Shown here: positions 49,343-56,844 of the stretch, one piece after another
Layout: every line of letters begins with the position of its first letter
Position numbering within the stretch: position 1 is the first letter of the stretch
Source of the DNA: a virus
DNA: 64,000 nt
Strand: one strand, 5' to 3'
IMG/VR virus record: IMGVR_UViG_3300047320_000210
Span: 19,922-83,921 of that record
Made by a program: the position numbers and the translations under genes
Notes under the pieces: model-generated
What the model was told of the DNA's origin: nothing
The model's input: the letters and a program-made list of their open reading frames with translations, nothing else
Database searches by the model: none

Positions 49343-49741
49343 TCAGGCTGACGCCTTCACGGCGACCTGGCTGGTGTCCTTGAACGGCTTCTCCCAAGTG
49401 CCGAAGGTCAGGTCGATGTAATGCCCGACGTCGAAGTAGTCGGTCATGATGTCGCTGTTGTTGTAGTTGTCGTGGTTCATCGCGTCGACGATCTTCCCGA
49501 CCTGCTCGCGCAGTGCCTCGTCCTTGATGTGCTCCTTGTACCAATAGACGTTGACGTTGTAGTAGGTCTCGTTGCGCAGGTTGACGGGGGTCTTGCCCAG
49601 CACGTCCACCGGCGCCGAATACACGGTGCAGATCAGCGTGCTGTGGTGGTGCACCTTGAGGCTGTACTTCCAGTCTTTGGGCACCACGTCCTTCAGCAAC
49701 TTGGCGATTTCGGCTTTGTGTTCCTGGCTCATGTAGGCCAT
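49343..49741 (-). CDS. Unknown protein
   Basis: A 132-residue protein starting at ATG 49741 after AAAGGAG. It is polar, with 'KYSLKVHHHSTLICTVYSAP' and 'YYNVNVYWYKEHI' strands and 'HDNYNNSDIMTDYFDVG' helix. Likely a soluble alpha/beta protein. No family assigned. Confidence 0.65.
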   Translation of the reverse strand: MAYMSQEHKAEIAKLLKDVVPKDWKYSLKVHHHSTLICTVYSAPVDVLGKTPVNLRNETYYNVNVYWYKEHIKDEALREQVGKIVDAMNHDNYNNSDIMTDYFDVGHYIDLTFGTWEKPFKDTSQVAVKASA

Positions 49742-49766
49742 GTCGTTCTCCTTTCTACGGGCGTGA

Positions 49767-49800
49767 GTGGGCCTGCCGGGGTGGTTGGCTGGCCCATGGG
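49767..49800. repeat. Intergenic hairpin repeat, copy 1
   Basis: A 34-base element of which copy 2 (50238-50271) differs at two positions. GGGCC-T-GCC and GGC-T-GGCCC can pair around about eight bases. Both copies sit between two minus-strand genes at the same relative place. Confidence 0.7.
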
Positions 49801-49826
49801 GTTCGGGGGTTGGGGTGTGGCGGGGG

Positions 49827-50213
49827 TCAGACTTTCTTGAAGAAGCGTTCCACGTCAGCAATTCTGAGCTTGTAGCGCTTGCCCTCGGTGTTCTCGACCA
49901 CCCACGGGAATTCCGCACTGCGGCTGCTGTGTTTGACCAACCGGCTGACGCCGATGCGCGGGATGTCCGGCCGCAGGCTCGGGTCATAGCCGAACATCGT
50001 GGCGTACTGGATCGCCATGGATTCTTCGCTGCTCATCTTGCCCTTCACCTTGAACTCCACCTTGAGGGTGCAGGAACCTTCGCCAAAGGTGATGTTGCCC
50101 GGCTTGGCCTCGATCAGCGGGTCAAGGTCTTTGAGCGCCTTGTCCACCAGGGCGCGCAGCAGTTTCAGGTTGACCTTGTTGAAACCATCTTTGAACACGG
50201 AGTTGTCTGACAT
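49827..50213 (-). CDS. Unknown protein
   Basis: A 128-residue protein, possibly with a nucleic-acid-binding shape: strands 'GSCTLKVEFKVKG' and basic C-terminal helix 'YKLRIADVERFFKKV'. It lies between two copies of the 34-base repeat. No known family. Confidence 0.65.
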   Translation of the reverse strand: MSDNSVFKDGFNKVNLKLLRALVDKALKDLDPLIEAKPGNITFGEGSCTLKVEFKVKGKMSSEESMAIQYATMFGYDPSLRPDIPRIGVSRLVKHSSRSAEFPWVVENTEGKRYKLRIADVERFFKKV

Positions 50214-50237
50214 GGTGGTGCTCCTTTTCAGGCACGG

Positions 50238-50271
50238 GTGGGCCTGCCGGGGTGACTGGCTGGCCCATGGG
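50238..50271. repeat. Intergenic hairpin repeat, copy 2
   Basis: Near-identical partner of the element at 49767-49800; the two mismatches fall in the loop region. Duplication of a whole leader block is the simplest explanation. Confidence 0.7.
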
Positions 50272-50281
50272 TTCTAGGGGT

Positions 50282-50470
50282 TTACTCGGGTTTTTCGTAC
50301 TTCTTCAGCACCTGGGCCGCCTGGCCGCAGGGGTGGCTGGGCGGTTCATCCCAGCCGCCGACGTAGCCCATCAGCTCGCGCAAGGCGGCGAGCAGTTCGT
50401 CGCGTTCACGCTTGAGATCGGTCACCTGCTGGCCGATCTCTAGGTGGCTGTGCACGTTCTTCCTTTTCAT
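50282..50470 (-). CDS. Small helical unknown protein
   Basis: A 62-residue protein with a coiled-coil-like helix ('QQVTDLKRERDELLAALREL') and a short C-terminal tail. Its first 65 bases overlap the neighbour in another frame. The end contains 'PPSHPCGQAAQVLKKYE'. Small helical proteins of this type are often dimeric. Unknown function. Confidence 0.55.
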   Translation of the reverse strand: MKRKNVHSHLEIGQQVTDLKRERDELLAALRELMGYVGGWDEPPSHPCGQAAQVLKKYEKPE

Positions 50471-50759
50471 GGTCGGGTTCCTCGGGCAGTTTGATCAGCA
50501 GGGTGACGCCGTGCCGGCTGCCGCCGAGGCCGGAGCGGCACAGCTCGCATTCCTGCCAGCTGAACTCGTCCTCGCCGTAGCCTTCCGGGTCGTCCTCGGT
50601 CGGGCTGATCCCGCAGACGAAGTGGGCGTCCTTGCCGTCCGCTTCGCGGGCTATCGCCTCGTCGAACTCGCTGGCCTCGCGGTCCTCGGGGACGTCGCCG
50701 TTGGCGATGTACAGCAGGCAGTCTTGGCAGACGCTGTATTCAAGGGTGTCGAAGTTCAT
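50406..50759 (-). CDS. Cys-rich protein (possible zinc ribbon)
   Basis: A 117-residue protein with CQDC near residue 12, a Cys near 49 and CELC near 72, followed by 'RSGLGGSRHGVTLL'. This pattern resembles a common phage family with four Cys and a Gly-x-Arg-His motif. The overlap of 65 bases with the next gene is larger than elsewhere in the cluster. ATG 50759 overlaps the previous stop (ATGA). Confidence 0.65.
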   Translation of the reverse strand: MNFDTLEYSVCQDCLLYIANGDVPEDREASEFDEAIAREADGKDAHFVCGISPTEDDPEGYGEDEFSWQECELCRSGLGGSRHGVTLLIKLPEEPDHEKEERAQPPRDRPAGDRSQA

Positions 50760-51037
50760 GGCTGACCCCTCCAGGCGAGGTACTTGGTTTTCTGTTCCTC
50801 GCTGAGCCAGTGGCCACGGTCCAGCAGGTCGACCCACACATCACCGTCAGCGTCCACGCTGGCGGTGATGCAGTTGAGCCATTCGCAAATGCCGTCCTCG
50901 TCGTCGGGGGTGATGGCCACCTCGACCAGCGCAGCAAATTGCGCCTGCTGGTCGCCTTCCCAAGTGGGCATTTCAGAGCGCCAGTTGTCCTCGGTGTCGA
51001 CCGAGCCCGTGGCGGGGTTCATCAGGTAGCGGAACAT
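50756..51037 (-). CDS. Small acidic unknown protein
   Basis: A 93-residue acidic protein ('TPDDEDGICEWLNCITASVD'), with Trp residues and a helical C-terminus. Overlaps the next gene at ATGA and starts one base after the stop of the gene before it. Acidic small proteins in phage early regions can mimic DNA, but no evidence supports that here. Confidence 0.65.
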   Translation of the reverse strand: MFRYLMNPATGSVDTEDNWRSEMPTWEGDQQAQFAALVEVAITPDDEDGICEWLNCITASVDADGDVWVDLLDRGHWLSEEQKTKYLAWRGQP

Positions 51038-51038
51038 G

Positions 51039-51596
51039 TCACACCTCGCTCAGCGGGCCGATCCAGTAGCCCTTGACGGTGACGCTGCCCTTCTCGTCCA
51101 GCTCCTTCGCCGCCGCTTCGGCCTTGGCGACGTGTGCCGGGGTCCCGCCGCCGCCGATCTGCAGCAGCGTCGTGCGGAGCGCGTCCTGCTTGACGCAGCC
51201 GATCTTGCCGTTGGGGCGGCGCATCCCGTAATACACGGCGGCGGGGTGGTCCTTGGGGACCTCGAACGCGTCGACGCAGATCGACGTCGACGTGACCTTG
51301 ATCCCGATGCACAGCAGGTTGGGGATTTCCAAGTAGCGCTGCAGGTCGGCGAGCGGCATGTGCTCGCCAAAGTCGTCGCCGCCGAACTGGGCGTGGGCGG
51401 TGTCATACCAGTCTTCATCCTTGCTCGGGTCGCAGCCCGGGAAGTAGAAAATGATCTTCGGCAGCGGGTCCATGCCGAGGGACATTCCGAGGTAGGCGCC
51501 CTGATCCTTGGCGATGAACCACTGGTCTTGCTTGTGCTCAATGCCGAAATCAACCAGCTCTTTAACCTGGCGGCGGGACAGTTCAATGGTAGGCAT
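51039..51596 (-). CDS. DUF3085-like protein
   Basis: A 185-residue protein. 'WFIAKDQGAYLGMSLGMDP' and 'HAQFGGDDFGEHMPL' resemble the DUF3085 pattern found on plasmids and phages. It begins at ATG 51596 after AAGAAGGAAAC. The function of the family is unknown. The C-terminal 50 residues are Lys/Glu-rich helix. Confidence 0.6.
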   Translation of the reverse strand: MPTIELSRRQVKELVDFGIEHKQDQWFIAKDQGAYLGMSLGMDPLPKIIFYFPGCDPSKDEDWYDTAHAQFGGDDFGEHMPLADLQRYLEIPNLLCIGIKVTSTSICVDAFEVPKDHPAAVYYGMRRPNGKIGCVKQDALRTTLLQIGGGGTPAHVAKAEAAAKELDEKGSVTVKGYWIGPLSEV

Positions 51597-51627
51597 GATG
51601 GTTTCCTTCTTAGGGAGGGGGTGGGTG

Positions 51628-52161
51628 TTACAGGTGGGCTTCGTTGCAGATCCGGGCCATGCGCACGTTCACTTCGCGGATGATCCGGCAATACATTTCC
51701 AGGCGATCCCCGGCGTCGAAGGCCTTATCGACCCCGTTCAACACGTCGTTGAGCGCGTCCATGATCTCGTCCGTGAGGCTGACGTCGCTTTCGAAAGGGA
51801 TGTCGCGCAGGTCGAGCCACGCCACGGTCTGCCCTTCGATCTGCAGGCCCAGCAGGCCGGTGACCGGCGTCTGGTCGGTGTCAGGGGTGGAGCAGCCCGA
51901 GGTGTCGGTGAGCATCAGCTCGCGGCCGTCAGCGGTCTTTTTCACCAGCGCCGTGCAGCCGCCGCCGGTCTGGACTTCTTCGAAGCCGTAGTCGGCCACC
52001 GGATCGGCGTCGAAGCGCCCGCATTCGGACATGTAGGGGTGGCGAATCTCCATGCCGTTTTCGCTGAAGGCCAGCAGGTACGCGCTGTACGGCACGTCTT
52101 CACGCTGATCGAGCAGGTGCATGCGGCCGTGGGTGGGGCGGGGGGTGTATGTGTCGTTCAT
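51628..52161 (-). CDS. Unknown acidic protein
   Basis: A 177-residue acidic protein with ATG 52161 chosen because GGAATGACACC precedes it; the frame upstream to 52197 overlaps the neighbour. The C-terminal half is a long acidic helix ('SLTDEIMDALNDVLNGVDKA'). No recognised domain. Confidence 0.65.
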   Translation of the reverse strand: MNDTYTPRPTHGRMHLLDQREDVPYSAYLLAFSENGMEIRHPYMSECGRFDADPVADYGFEEVQTGGGCTALVKKTADGRELMLTDTSGCSTPDTDQTPVTGLLGLQIEGQTVAWLDLRDIPFESDVSLTDEIMDALNDVLNGVDKAFDAGDRLEMYCRIIREVNVRMARICNEAHL

Positions 52162-52165
52162 GGTG

Positions 52166-52696
52166 TCATTCCTGTTCGGCGATGCGTTTGAGGTCATCCA
52201 GGGTCACTTGCTCCAGCCACTCCGGGCCGAAATGGTTGCGCAGGTATTGCAGGTGGCCGCCGTCCGCGCCGTCCTTGGGGTAACTGGCCTTGTACCAGCA
52301 GCGGTGCAGCTCGGCCTTCCATTTGCCGCCCTCGCGGGTGGCGAAGACCAGCAGTGCGGCGGCTTGCTCTTTGGTGGGTCGGCGCACGACGGCGGCGGCG
52401 GTTGCCTTCGGCGCGTAGTCAGGGAACGACTGGCGGGCGAACTTCTGCACGTCCGGCGGCAGGTCGGCCCACTTCACCCGTTTGCCCAGGTGCGGGCCGG
52501 GTTGGGCCGAGCAGTGCTGGCCGAAGCCTTGCGGGTGGGACGGGTTGGCGCTGGCGCCGATGGCGTTGAACAGGCCGGGCGCGTTCTCGCGTTCTTCCTT
52601 GGCCCAGCGCGGGGGTACCACGGTGTAGCGGTCGCAGGTCTTGCCGCCGTTGTCGTAGCAGCGCAGGACGGTGCCGTAGCGTTCTATGATGGTCAT
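52166..52696 (-). CDS. Unknown protein
   Basis: A 176-residue protein: N-terminal 'MTIIERYGTVLRCYDNGGK' strand region, a basic Pro-rich linker and a C-terminal helical part with 'HLQYLRNHFGPEWLEQV'. Several Cys and His are spread out. It follows the previous gene by three bases. Unknown. Confidence 0.65.
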   Translation of the reverse strand: MTIIERYGTVLRCYDNGGKTCDRYTVVPPRWAKEERENAPGLFNAIGASANPSHPQGFGQHCSAQPGPHLGKRVKWADLPPDVQKFARQSFPDYAPKATAAAVVRRPTKEQAAALLVFATREGGKWKAELHRCWYKASYPKDGADGGHLQYLRNHFGPEWLEQVTLDDLKRIAEQE

Positions 52697-52699
52697 GGT

Positions 52700-53074
52700 T
52701 CAGCCCTCCAGCTTGGCCAGTTCTCGGGTGAATTTGTACTCGGCCTTCGGGTCGAGGTTGCGCACCCGCTCCCGCAGGTAGAAGAACAGCTGCGAGCAGT
52801 GTTCGTCTTCCGAGTCGACGTTCTCCATGAACCACCACAGGGCGGACACCAGCGGGCGACCGTCGAGGTAGTTGGTGATCTGTTCGTAGGTCATGGGCGC
52901 CGGCGGCAGCCCTTTCTCGGCTTCCTGGGCCAAGGCGCGCAGGACCGCGACCGGTTCGATGTAGGCCGAGGTCGGGGACGCGCTGGCGATCAGGTCGGCC
53001 TTGCTGCGGGCACCGGCGGCGATGTCGCGCAGGCGCTTGGCCAGTTGGTCAACGGTGGGTAGGGTGTCGTTCAT
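52700..53074 (-). CDS. Unknown helical protein
   Basis: A 124-residue mostly alpha-helical protein ('TVDQLAKRLRDIAAGARSKA' and 'CSQLFFYLRERVRNLDPK'). ATG 53074 overlaps the GNAT-like gene stop. No known family. Confidence 0.65.
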   Translation of the reverse strand: MNDTLPTVDQLAKRLRDIAAGARSKADLIASASPTSAYIEPVAVLRALAQEAEKGLPPAPMTYEQITNYLDGRPLVSALWWFMENVDSEDEHCSQLFFYLRERVRNLDPKAEYKFTRELAKLEG

Positions 53075-53445
53075 AGCGGTATCTCTCTGTACAGGGTGTC
53101 ATTGGTTTGGTGAACCGGGCGGTAGCCCCGGCGCAGCAGGAACGGCAGCAGGTGCGGGTTGATCACGTTCTCGGCCACCACCGCCTGCAGACCGAGCGCA
53201 TCGGCGCGGCCCTCCAGCTGGCTCAGCAAGGCGCTGAACAGCCCTTGGTGCTGCGCCGACTCGGCGATCTGGCAATCCACCAACACTAGGGCGACCAGCA
53301 CCTGGCCTTGGCAAATGCGCGGGTTGATCCGCACGTAGAGGTCTATGGTTTCGCTGCGCAGCCGGGCGCGCACGATGTCGCGGGGATCATCGCGTTCTTC
53401 GGCGAGGATGGTCAGTTGGTCGAGGATGGAGGTGATCGCGGTCAT
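53071..53445 (-). CDS. GNAT-like N-acyltransferase
   Basis: A 124-residue protein resembling a shortened GNAT fold. It has a core strand 'QVLVALVLVDCQIA', the acyl-CoA loop region 'QHQGLFSALLSQLE', then 'VVAENVINPHLLPFLLRRGY', which matches GNAT motif B with its terminal Gly-Tyr. The N-terminal strand/helix pair is minimal. Such proteins in phages may acetylate host proteins or small molecules. ATGA overlap with the upstream gene. Confidence 0.6.
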   Translation of the reverse strand: MTAITSILDQLTILAEERDDPRDIVRARLRSETIDLYVRINPRICQGQVLVALVLVDCQIAESAQHQGLFSALLSQLEGRADALGLQAVVAENVINPHLLPFLLRRGYRPVHQTNDTLYREIPL

Positions 53446-53894
53446 TTGATCACTCGGACGTTCTTCACATGCTCGGCGAGCAGCGCCTCGCCGCCATCGC
53501 TGCGGGCGCTTGCGATCCGCAGGTGGGCCGGCATCCAGCCCATCGACTTGCCCACGTAGAACCTAATGCGCTCGTCGAAATAGTCGGCTTCGACGCGCTT
53601 CCCTTCCAGACCGATCAGCGCGGGTACCAGCTCAATCGGGCAGCGGATGCCGGTCAGGTGGTTGAACTCCCCGCCTCGATCAAACATCTCGTCGCAGGCG
53701 GCAAAGTGTTCCTCGGTGCCCGGCTCTTGCGTGATCTCGGGCACCGGGCGCCCGGTGTAGCGCGGCTGTTCGCGCAGCCAAGCGGCAATGCCCTTGGCCT
53801 TGCGGTCGAGCACGTCGAAGCCGTAGCAGGTGTAGCCGTCGCCGGCTTCCATGACATACAGGCGCTGTTCGTGGTTGATGGAGTGGAGTTTCAT
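53442..53894 (-). CDS. Unknown protein
   Basis: A 150-residue protein from ATG 53894 (GGAATAACGCC upstream), with 'MKLHSINHEQRLYVMEAGDG' N-terminal strands and a central 'HLTGIRCPIELVPALIGLEG'. The same general type of small phage protein with an N-terminal 'YVMEAGDGYTCYGFDV' occurs in many phages. Function not known. Confidence 0.7.
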   Translation of the reverse strand: MKLHSINHEQRLYVMEAGDGYTCYGFDVLDRKAKGIAAWLREQPRYTGRPVPEITQEPGTEEHFAACDEMFDRGGEFNHLTGIRCPIELVPALIGLEGKRVEADYFDERIRFYVGKSMGWMPAHLRIASARSDGGEALLAEHVKNVRVIK

Positions 53895-53898
53895 GGCG

Positions 53899-54339
53899 TT
53901 ATTCCTCTTCGTCGTCTTCGTTGTCGTCACGGTTGTCATCGATAAACAGGCCGCCCTCCACCCTCATGGCATGTTCCATTTCAGCCCGGTCCACTCCCTC
54001 AATTTCGTCGGGGCCGATCACCACGACGACGTAGCCTTGATCGCGGGCGGCCTGCGCCAGCGCCTCCAGCCGGTCCTCGAACGCCTGGGTGTCCGCGTCC
54101 AGTTCATAGCTGAACTTCGACGAGCCGTAGCGCCTAACCGCCGCCAACACCAGATTCGGGTGCTGGCACTGGTCGAGGGCGAAGCGCAGCGCCTTGATCT
54201 GCTTCTCGTCGATGCCGGAACACAGGCGGTTCCAGCCGAAGGTGCAGTGCCAGCCGTGCAGGTAGTGCAGGTATTGCACGTCGCCGTGGGGGTCGGTGAT
54301 CTTCACCACGGCGGCGCGGGCGGGGTTGGCGGGGGTCAT
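53899..54339 (-). CDS. Unknown protein
   Basis: A 146-residue protein ending in an acidic tail ('DDNRDDNEDDEEE'). ATG 54339 follows GAGGACG; the upstream extension to 54366 overlaps the neighbour. Contains Cys and Trp residues around 'LHGWHCTFGWNRLCSG'. No family recognised. Confidence 0.65.
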   Translation of the reverse strand: MTPANPARAAVVKITDPHGDVQYLHYLHGWHCTFGWNRLCSGIDEKQIKALRFALDQCQHPNLVLAAVRRYGSSKFSYELDADTQAFEDRLEALAQAARDQGYVVVVIGPDEIEGVDRAEMEHAMRVEGGLFIDDNRDDNEDDEEE

Positions 54340-54340
54340 G

Positions 54341-54724
54341 TCAAAACGTCCTCGACTGGGCTTCAAGGCGCAGGCCGCGCTCGTTCTCCACCAGCCAGCG
54401 TTGCAGCACAGTAACCACTGCGTCCTCCAGCCCCCACGCGGTTTTGGTGTCGTCGCCGGCGAGCAGGGTCAGCCAGTAGGCCAGCGAGTCCGGTTCGCTG
54501 GCCTCCAGAATCTCGATCCAGACGCAGCCGTCCCAGCGGTCGCCTTCATAGCAGTAGCCGGGCAGCAGGCGGGTCGCCAGTTCGGCGACGGTTTCGATCC
54601 GCCCGTAGTCGCCGGGCAAGAGCAGGCTGTCGCCTTCGGCGTCTTCGCTGCCCGCGCACTTGAGCATGCTGGCGGACAGCAGGACCTTGACGCAGGGGTC
54701 GTAGTGCCATGGGTTGGTAATCAT
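54341..54724 (-). CDS. Unknown protein
   Basis: A 127-residue protein with Trp- and Cys-containing strands ('YEGDRWDGCVWIEILEAS') and a C-terminal helix ('GLEDAVVTVLQRWLVENER'). Preceded by one of the two identical 24-base leader elements. Unknown function. Confidence 0.65.
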   Translation of the reverse strand: MITNPWHYDPCVKVLLSASMLKCAGSEDAEGDSLLLPGDYGRIETVAELATRLLPGYCYEGDRWDGCVWIEILEASEPDSLAYWLTLLAGDDTKTAWGLEDAVVTVLQRWLVENERGLRLEAQSRTF

Positions 54725-54731
54725 GTTCGGG

Positions 54732-54755
54732 TTCCTTCTTAGGGAGGGGGTGGGT
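54732..54755 (-). repeat. Leader element shared with 51603-51626
   Basis: A 24-base stretch including the Shine-Dalgarno AAGAAGGAA is identical in front of the genes starting at 51596 and 54724. Such identity between unrelated genes suggests copied translation signals. Confidence 0.75.
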
Positions 54756-55297
54756 TAGTTGCCGGCTTTGTCGTCCCGTTCCAGATTGGAGTCGAGGTCG
54801 TTGTAGAAAGCGGCGCAGGTGGCGACTGAGTTGGCCGAATCGCTGTCCCACACGTCGACGACAAAGCCTTCGTCGTCGGCCTTGACGTTGATCGCGCCGG
54901 GCCGGTCGTCCCGGTGGATGTAGAGGTAATCACCCTCGGCGGACACGACGATGTACCAACTGCCGAGTCGGGCGTCGTCATCGCGACCCAAGCCGGGGAC
55001 GATCAGCGTGGCCCGGCGCAGCAGCTCGTCGTGGTCGGCCTTGTACACCGACACGTTGTTCCAGCCCGCCCTGTCGGCGTACATCGCCACCGGGGTCTTC
55101 ATTTCGCCGTAGTGCACGCTGGCCACGGGGCGCCACTGCGTGCCCTGCTCGTCCCACATTTCCGCGTGGGCGTAGCTCTGGAAGTCGCAGTTGTCGGAAC
55201 GGATGCGCAGGCGCAGGCGCCGCTCGCCGAAGCCGTAGGCCCACTCGGCGAGGGTGTGTTGACTGCCTTTGGCGATGCTGTGGTAGAGCAGGTTCAT
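54755..55297 (-). CDS. Unknown protein
   Basis: A 180-residue protein that begins at ATG 55297, after the CACCCGAGAAGGGAG leader. Beta-rich and acidic, with 'RLRLRIRSDNCDFQSYAHAE' and 'GSWYIVVSAEGDYLYIHRDD'. No membrane part. The larger frame to 55465 is out of register with the leader and not used. Confidence 0.7.
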   Translation of the reverse strand: MNLLYHSIAKGSQHTLAEWAYGFGERRLRLRIRSDNCDFQSYAHAEMWDEQGTQWRPVASVHYGEMKTPVAMYADRAGWNNVSVYKADHDELLRRATLIVPGLGRDDDARLGSWYIVVSAEGDYLYIHRDDRPGAINVKADDEGFVVDVWDSDSANSVATCAAFYNDLDSNLERDDKAGN

Positions 55298-55305
55298 GGC
55301 GGTTA

Positions 55306-55322
55306 CTCCCTTCTCGGGTGGG
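55306..55322 (-). promoter_or_regulatory. Repeated Shine-Dalgarno leader module
   Basis: On the minus strand CCCACCCGAGAAGGGAG stands shortly before the ATG. Same or nearly the same element occurs at 56377-56393 and 58364-58380, and with one extra base at 57883-57899. All precede unrelated genes at 9-11 bases, so this is a reused translation signal. Confidence 0.8.
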
Positions 55323-55323
55323 G

Positions 55324-55497
55324 TTAGGACTGGCGTTCGCCGTCGACGATGTACCAGCCGCGCTCGGCGGCCGCGACCACGGCGGCGCCGTAGTCGCGGT
55401 GGTCGTGGGCGTCCCATTCCTTGCGCAGGACCTCCACCAGCTGGGCGTCGGTGAGGGTGCGGCAATACTGCACAAAGTCTTCGTCAATCGGGTTCAT
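55324..55497 (-). CDS. Small unknown protein
   Basis: A 57-residue protein starting at ATG 55497 (AAGGACCCCGCC upstream) and stopping at TAA 55326-55324, inside the leader of the next gene. It reads MNPIDEDFVQYCRTLTDAQL at the start and ends with 'GWYIVDGERQS'. Helical first half, beta second half. Its good start signals and tight spacing support a real gene although it is short. Confidence 0.6.
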   Translation of the reverse strand: MNPIDEDFVQYCRTLTDAQLVEVLRKEWDAHDHRDYGAAVVAAAERGWYIVDGERQS

Positions 55498-55512
55498 GGC
55501 GGGGTCCTTGGT

Positions 55513-55542
55513 TATTAACTGTGAATTGCTAATTGCGAATTA
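55513..55542. repeat. Heptamer repeat tract 2
   Basis: TATTAACTGTGAATTGCTAATTG-like sequence with three overlapping copies of GAATTGC/TAATTGC. It covers the stop of the 55540-55950 gene. Confidence 0.65.
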
Positions 55543-55950
55543 CTGGTCGTCTTCGACTAGGTGCACGATCACCCAAATCTCCAGGTCGCGCGGGATGGCG
55601 GTGTCGACGTTGTACACGGCGTCTTCATCACCGCCGCGGCGGTCGCGCAGGTCCTGGTCATACGGCAGCACCATGCTGATCCGCACCGGGCTGGCCTCAC
55701 CCAGCTGCAGGCGGTGCCGGCCTTCCTGCAGAAACTTGCGCAGCTGATCCTTGAATGGGCCATAGGGGCTGTCGCCGGTGTCGACGGCGTCGAGGCAGAC
55801 GTCCAGATCCATCAGGTCGTCGTCCATGTCGATGGCTTCGTCGAAGGCGTCGGGGGCGACTTCGTAGACGCCCCAGTTGGCGTAGGGGCTGCCGTCGTGC
55901 GGGCCGACTTCGATCACGCCGGTCACGCGCGGGGGGTGTTTGAGGGGCAT
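55540..55950 (-). CDS. Unknown acidic protein
   Basis: A 136-residue strongly acidic protein ('DAIDMDDDLMDLD'-type centre). ATG 55950 is chosen; 6 more codons upstream are possible. It stands next to ardB. Strong negative charge could mimic DNA, an idea for its role that is not supported by any motif. Confidence 0.65.
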   Translation of the reverse strand: MPLKHPPRVTGVIEVGPHDGSPYANWGVYEVAPDAFDEAIDMDDDLMDLDVCLDAVDTGDSPYGPFKDQLRKFLQEGRHRLQLGEASPVRISMVLPYDQDLRDRRGGDEDAVYNVDTAIPRDLEIWVIVHLVEDDQ

Positions 55951-55960
55951 GGCGGTTCTC

Positions 55961-56368
55961 CTAGTCAATGGCTTGGCCGATCTGTTCCCACTCGGCGTGC
56001 TGCACCGCGTACTCGCGCAGCCAGTGGTAGGCCTCGATCAGCCGGTCTTCTTCGCTGGTGTTGGCCAGCTCGCACAGGGCGTACAGGCTGGCGGTGATGC
56101 CGGCGGCGTCGGCGGACATCTCGCCTTCGTAGTAGTTGCCGTCCCAGCGCATCTGGTAGCGCTGCTCGCCGCGCGGCGCCATGTACCAGCCGCCGTTGCT
56201 CAGCTCGTAGAACTCCCAGTAGCCGCCGTGGTAGTCGACGCTGAGTTTGTCGAGGTAGGCCGGGAACAGGTTCTGCCCGACAAACAGGTGCTGGGTGCCG
56301 AGGCGTTTGGGCAGGAAGCCCAGGCGTTCGTCGCCGGGCACCAGGGCGCGGGTGATTTCTTCTTTCAT
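55961..56368 (-). CDS. ardB: KlcA/ArdB-family antirestriction protein
   Basis: A 135-residue protein with the KlcA/ArdB signatures: YWEFYELSNGGWYMAP, 'GNYYEGEMSADAAGI' and the C-terminal helix around 'LIEAYHWLREYA'. This family lets incoming plasmids and phages escape type I restriction. The longer frame to 56479 is a shadow. The start at ATG 56368 follows the CACCCGAGAAGGGAG leader. It fits with the methyltransferase as a second antirestriction layer. Confidence 0.88.
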   Translation of the reverse strand: MKEEITRALVPGDERLGFLPKRLGTQHLFVGQNLFPAYLDKLSVDYHGGYWEFYELSNGGWYMAPRGEQRYQMRWDGNYYEGEMSADAAGITASLYALCELANTSEEDRLIEAYHWLREYAVQHAEWEQIGQAID

Positions 56369-56393
56369 GGGGGTTGCTCCCTTCTCGGGTGGG

Positions 56394-56840
56394 TTAGTCG
56401 GCCGCCAACAGCGCTTCGATGCGCTGGCGCACGGCGGCCGGGTTGGTGTGCTCGGTGGTGGGGTACTTGTCCCCGTCAAACAGGTGGAACGTCTGCCACT
56501 GGGTCAGGCCGAAGAACGTCATCACCGCGCCCCACGTCAGCAGTTGCTGGCCGTCGTGCTGGTAGGACGGCGGCATGGAGTGCAGCTCGCTGGCGCCAAA
56601 CTGCATGAACAGGCCTTCGGCGTTGAAGCGCCGATCAAGGCAGGCATGCCCGATCGCGCAGGCACTGAAGCCGCAGTCGGGGCGCACCAGGATCAGCCAT
56701 TCATTCAGGTCAAACAGGTGCTCGGGGCGCCAGCGATGGGGCAGCGGGGTGCCATCGGGGCGGGTGCCGGTCGGTTCCCAAGTGCCGGCCTCGACCTCGG
56801 CCAGCAGGGTGCACATCAATTGCAGGCGTTGGCGGTGCAT
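56394..56840 (-). CDS. Unknown protein
   Basis: A 148-residue protein from ATG 56840. Contains 'CGFSACAIGHACLDRRFNAEGL', a pattern seen in several hypothetical phage and actinobacterial proteins of this length with a Cys-x-x-Gly-His. Function is not known. It is followed by the ardB leader, and its stop lies in that leader. Confidence 0.65.
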   Translation of the reverse strand: MHRQRLQLMCTLLAEVEAGTWEPTGTRPDGTPLPHRWRPEHLFDLNEWLILVRPDCGFSACAIGHACLDRRFNAEGLFMQFGASELHSMPPSYQHDGQQLLTWGAVMTFFGLTQWQTFHLFDGDKYPTTEHTNPAAVRQRIEALLAAD

Positions 56841-56844
56841 GGTC

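Noticed and set aside
55540-55950. Call as a DNA-mimic antirestriction protein
   Set aside because: Acidic composition and proximity to ardB are suggestive, but there is no ArdA or Ocr similarity.
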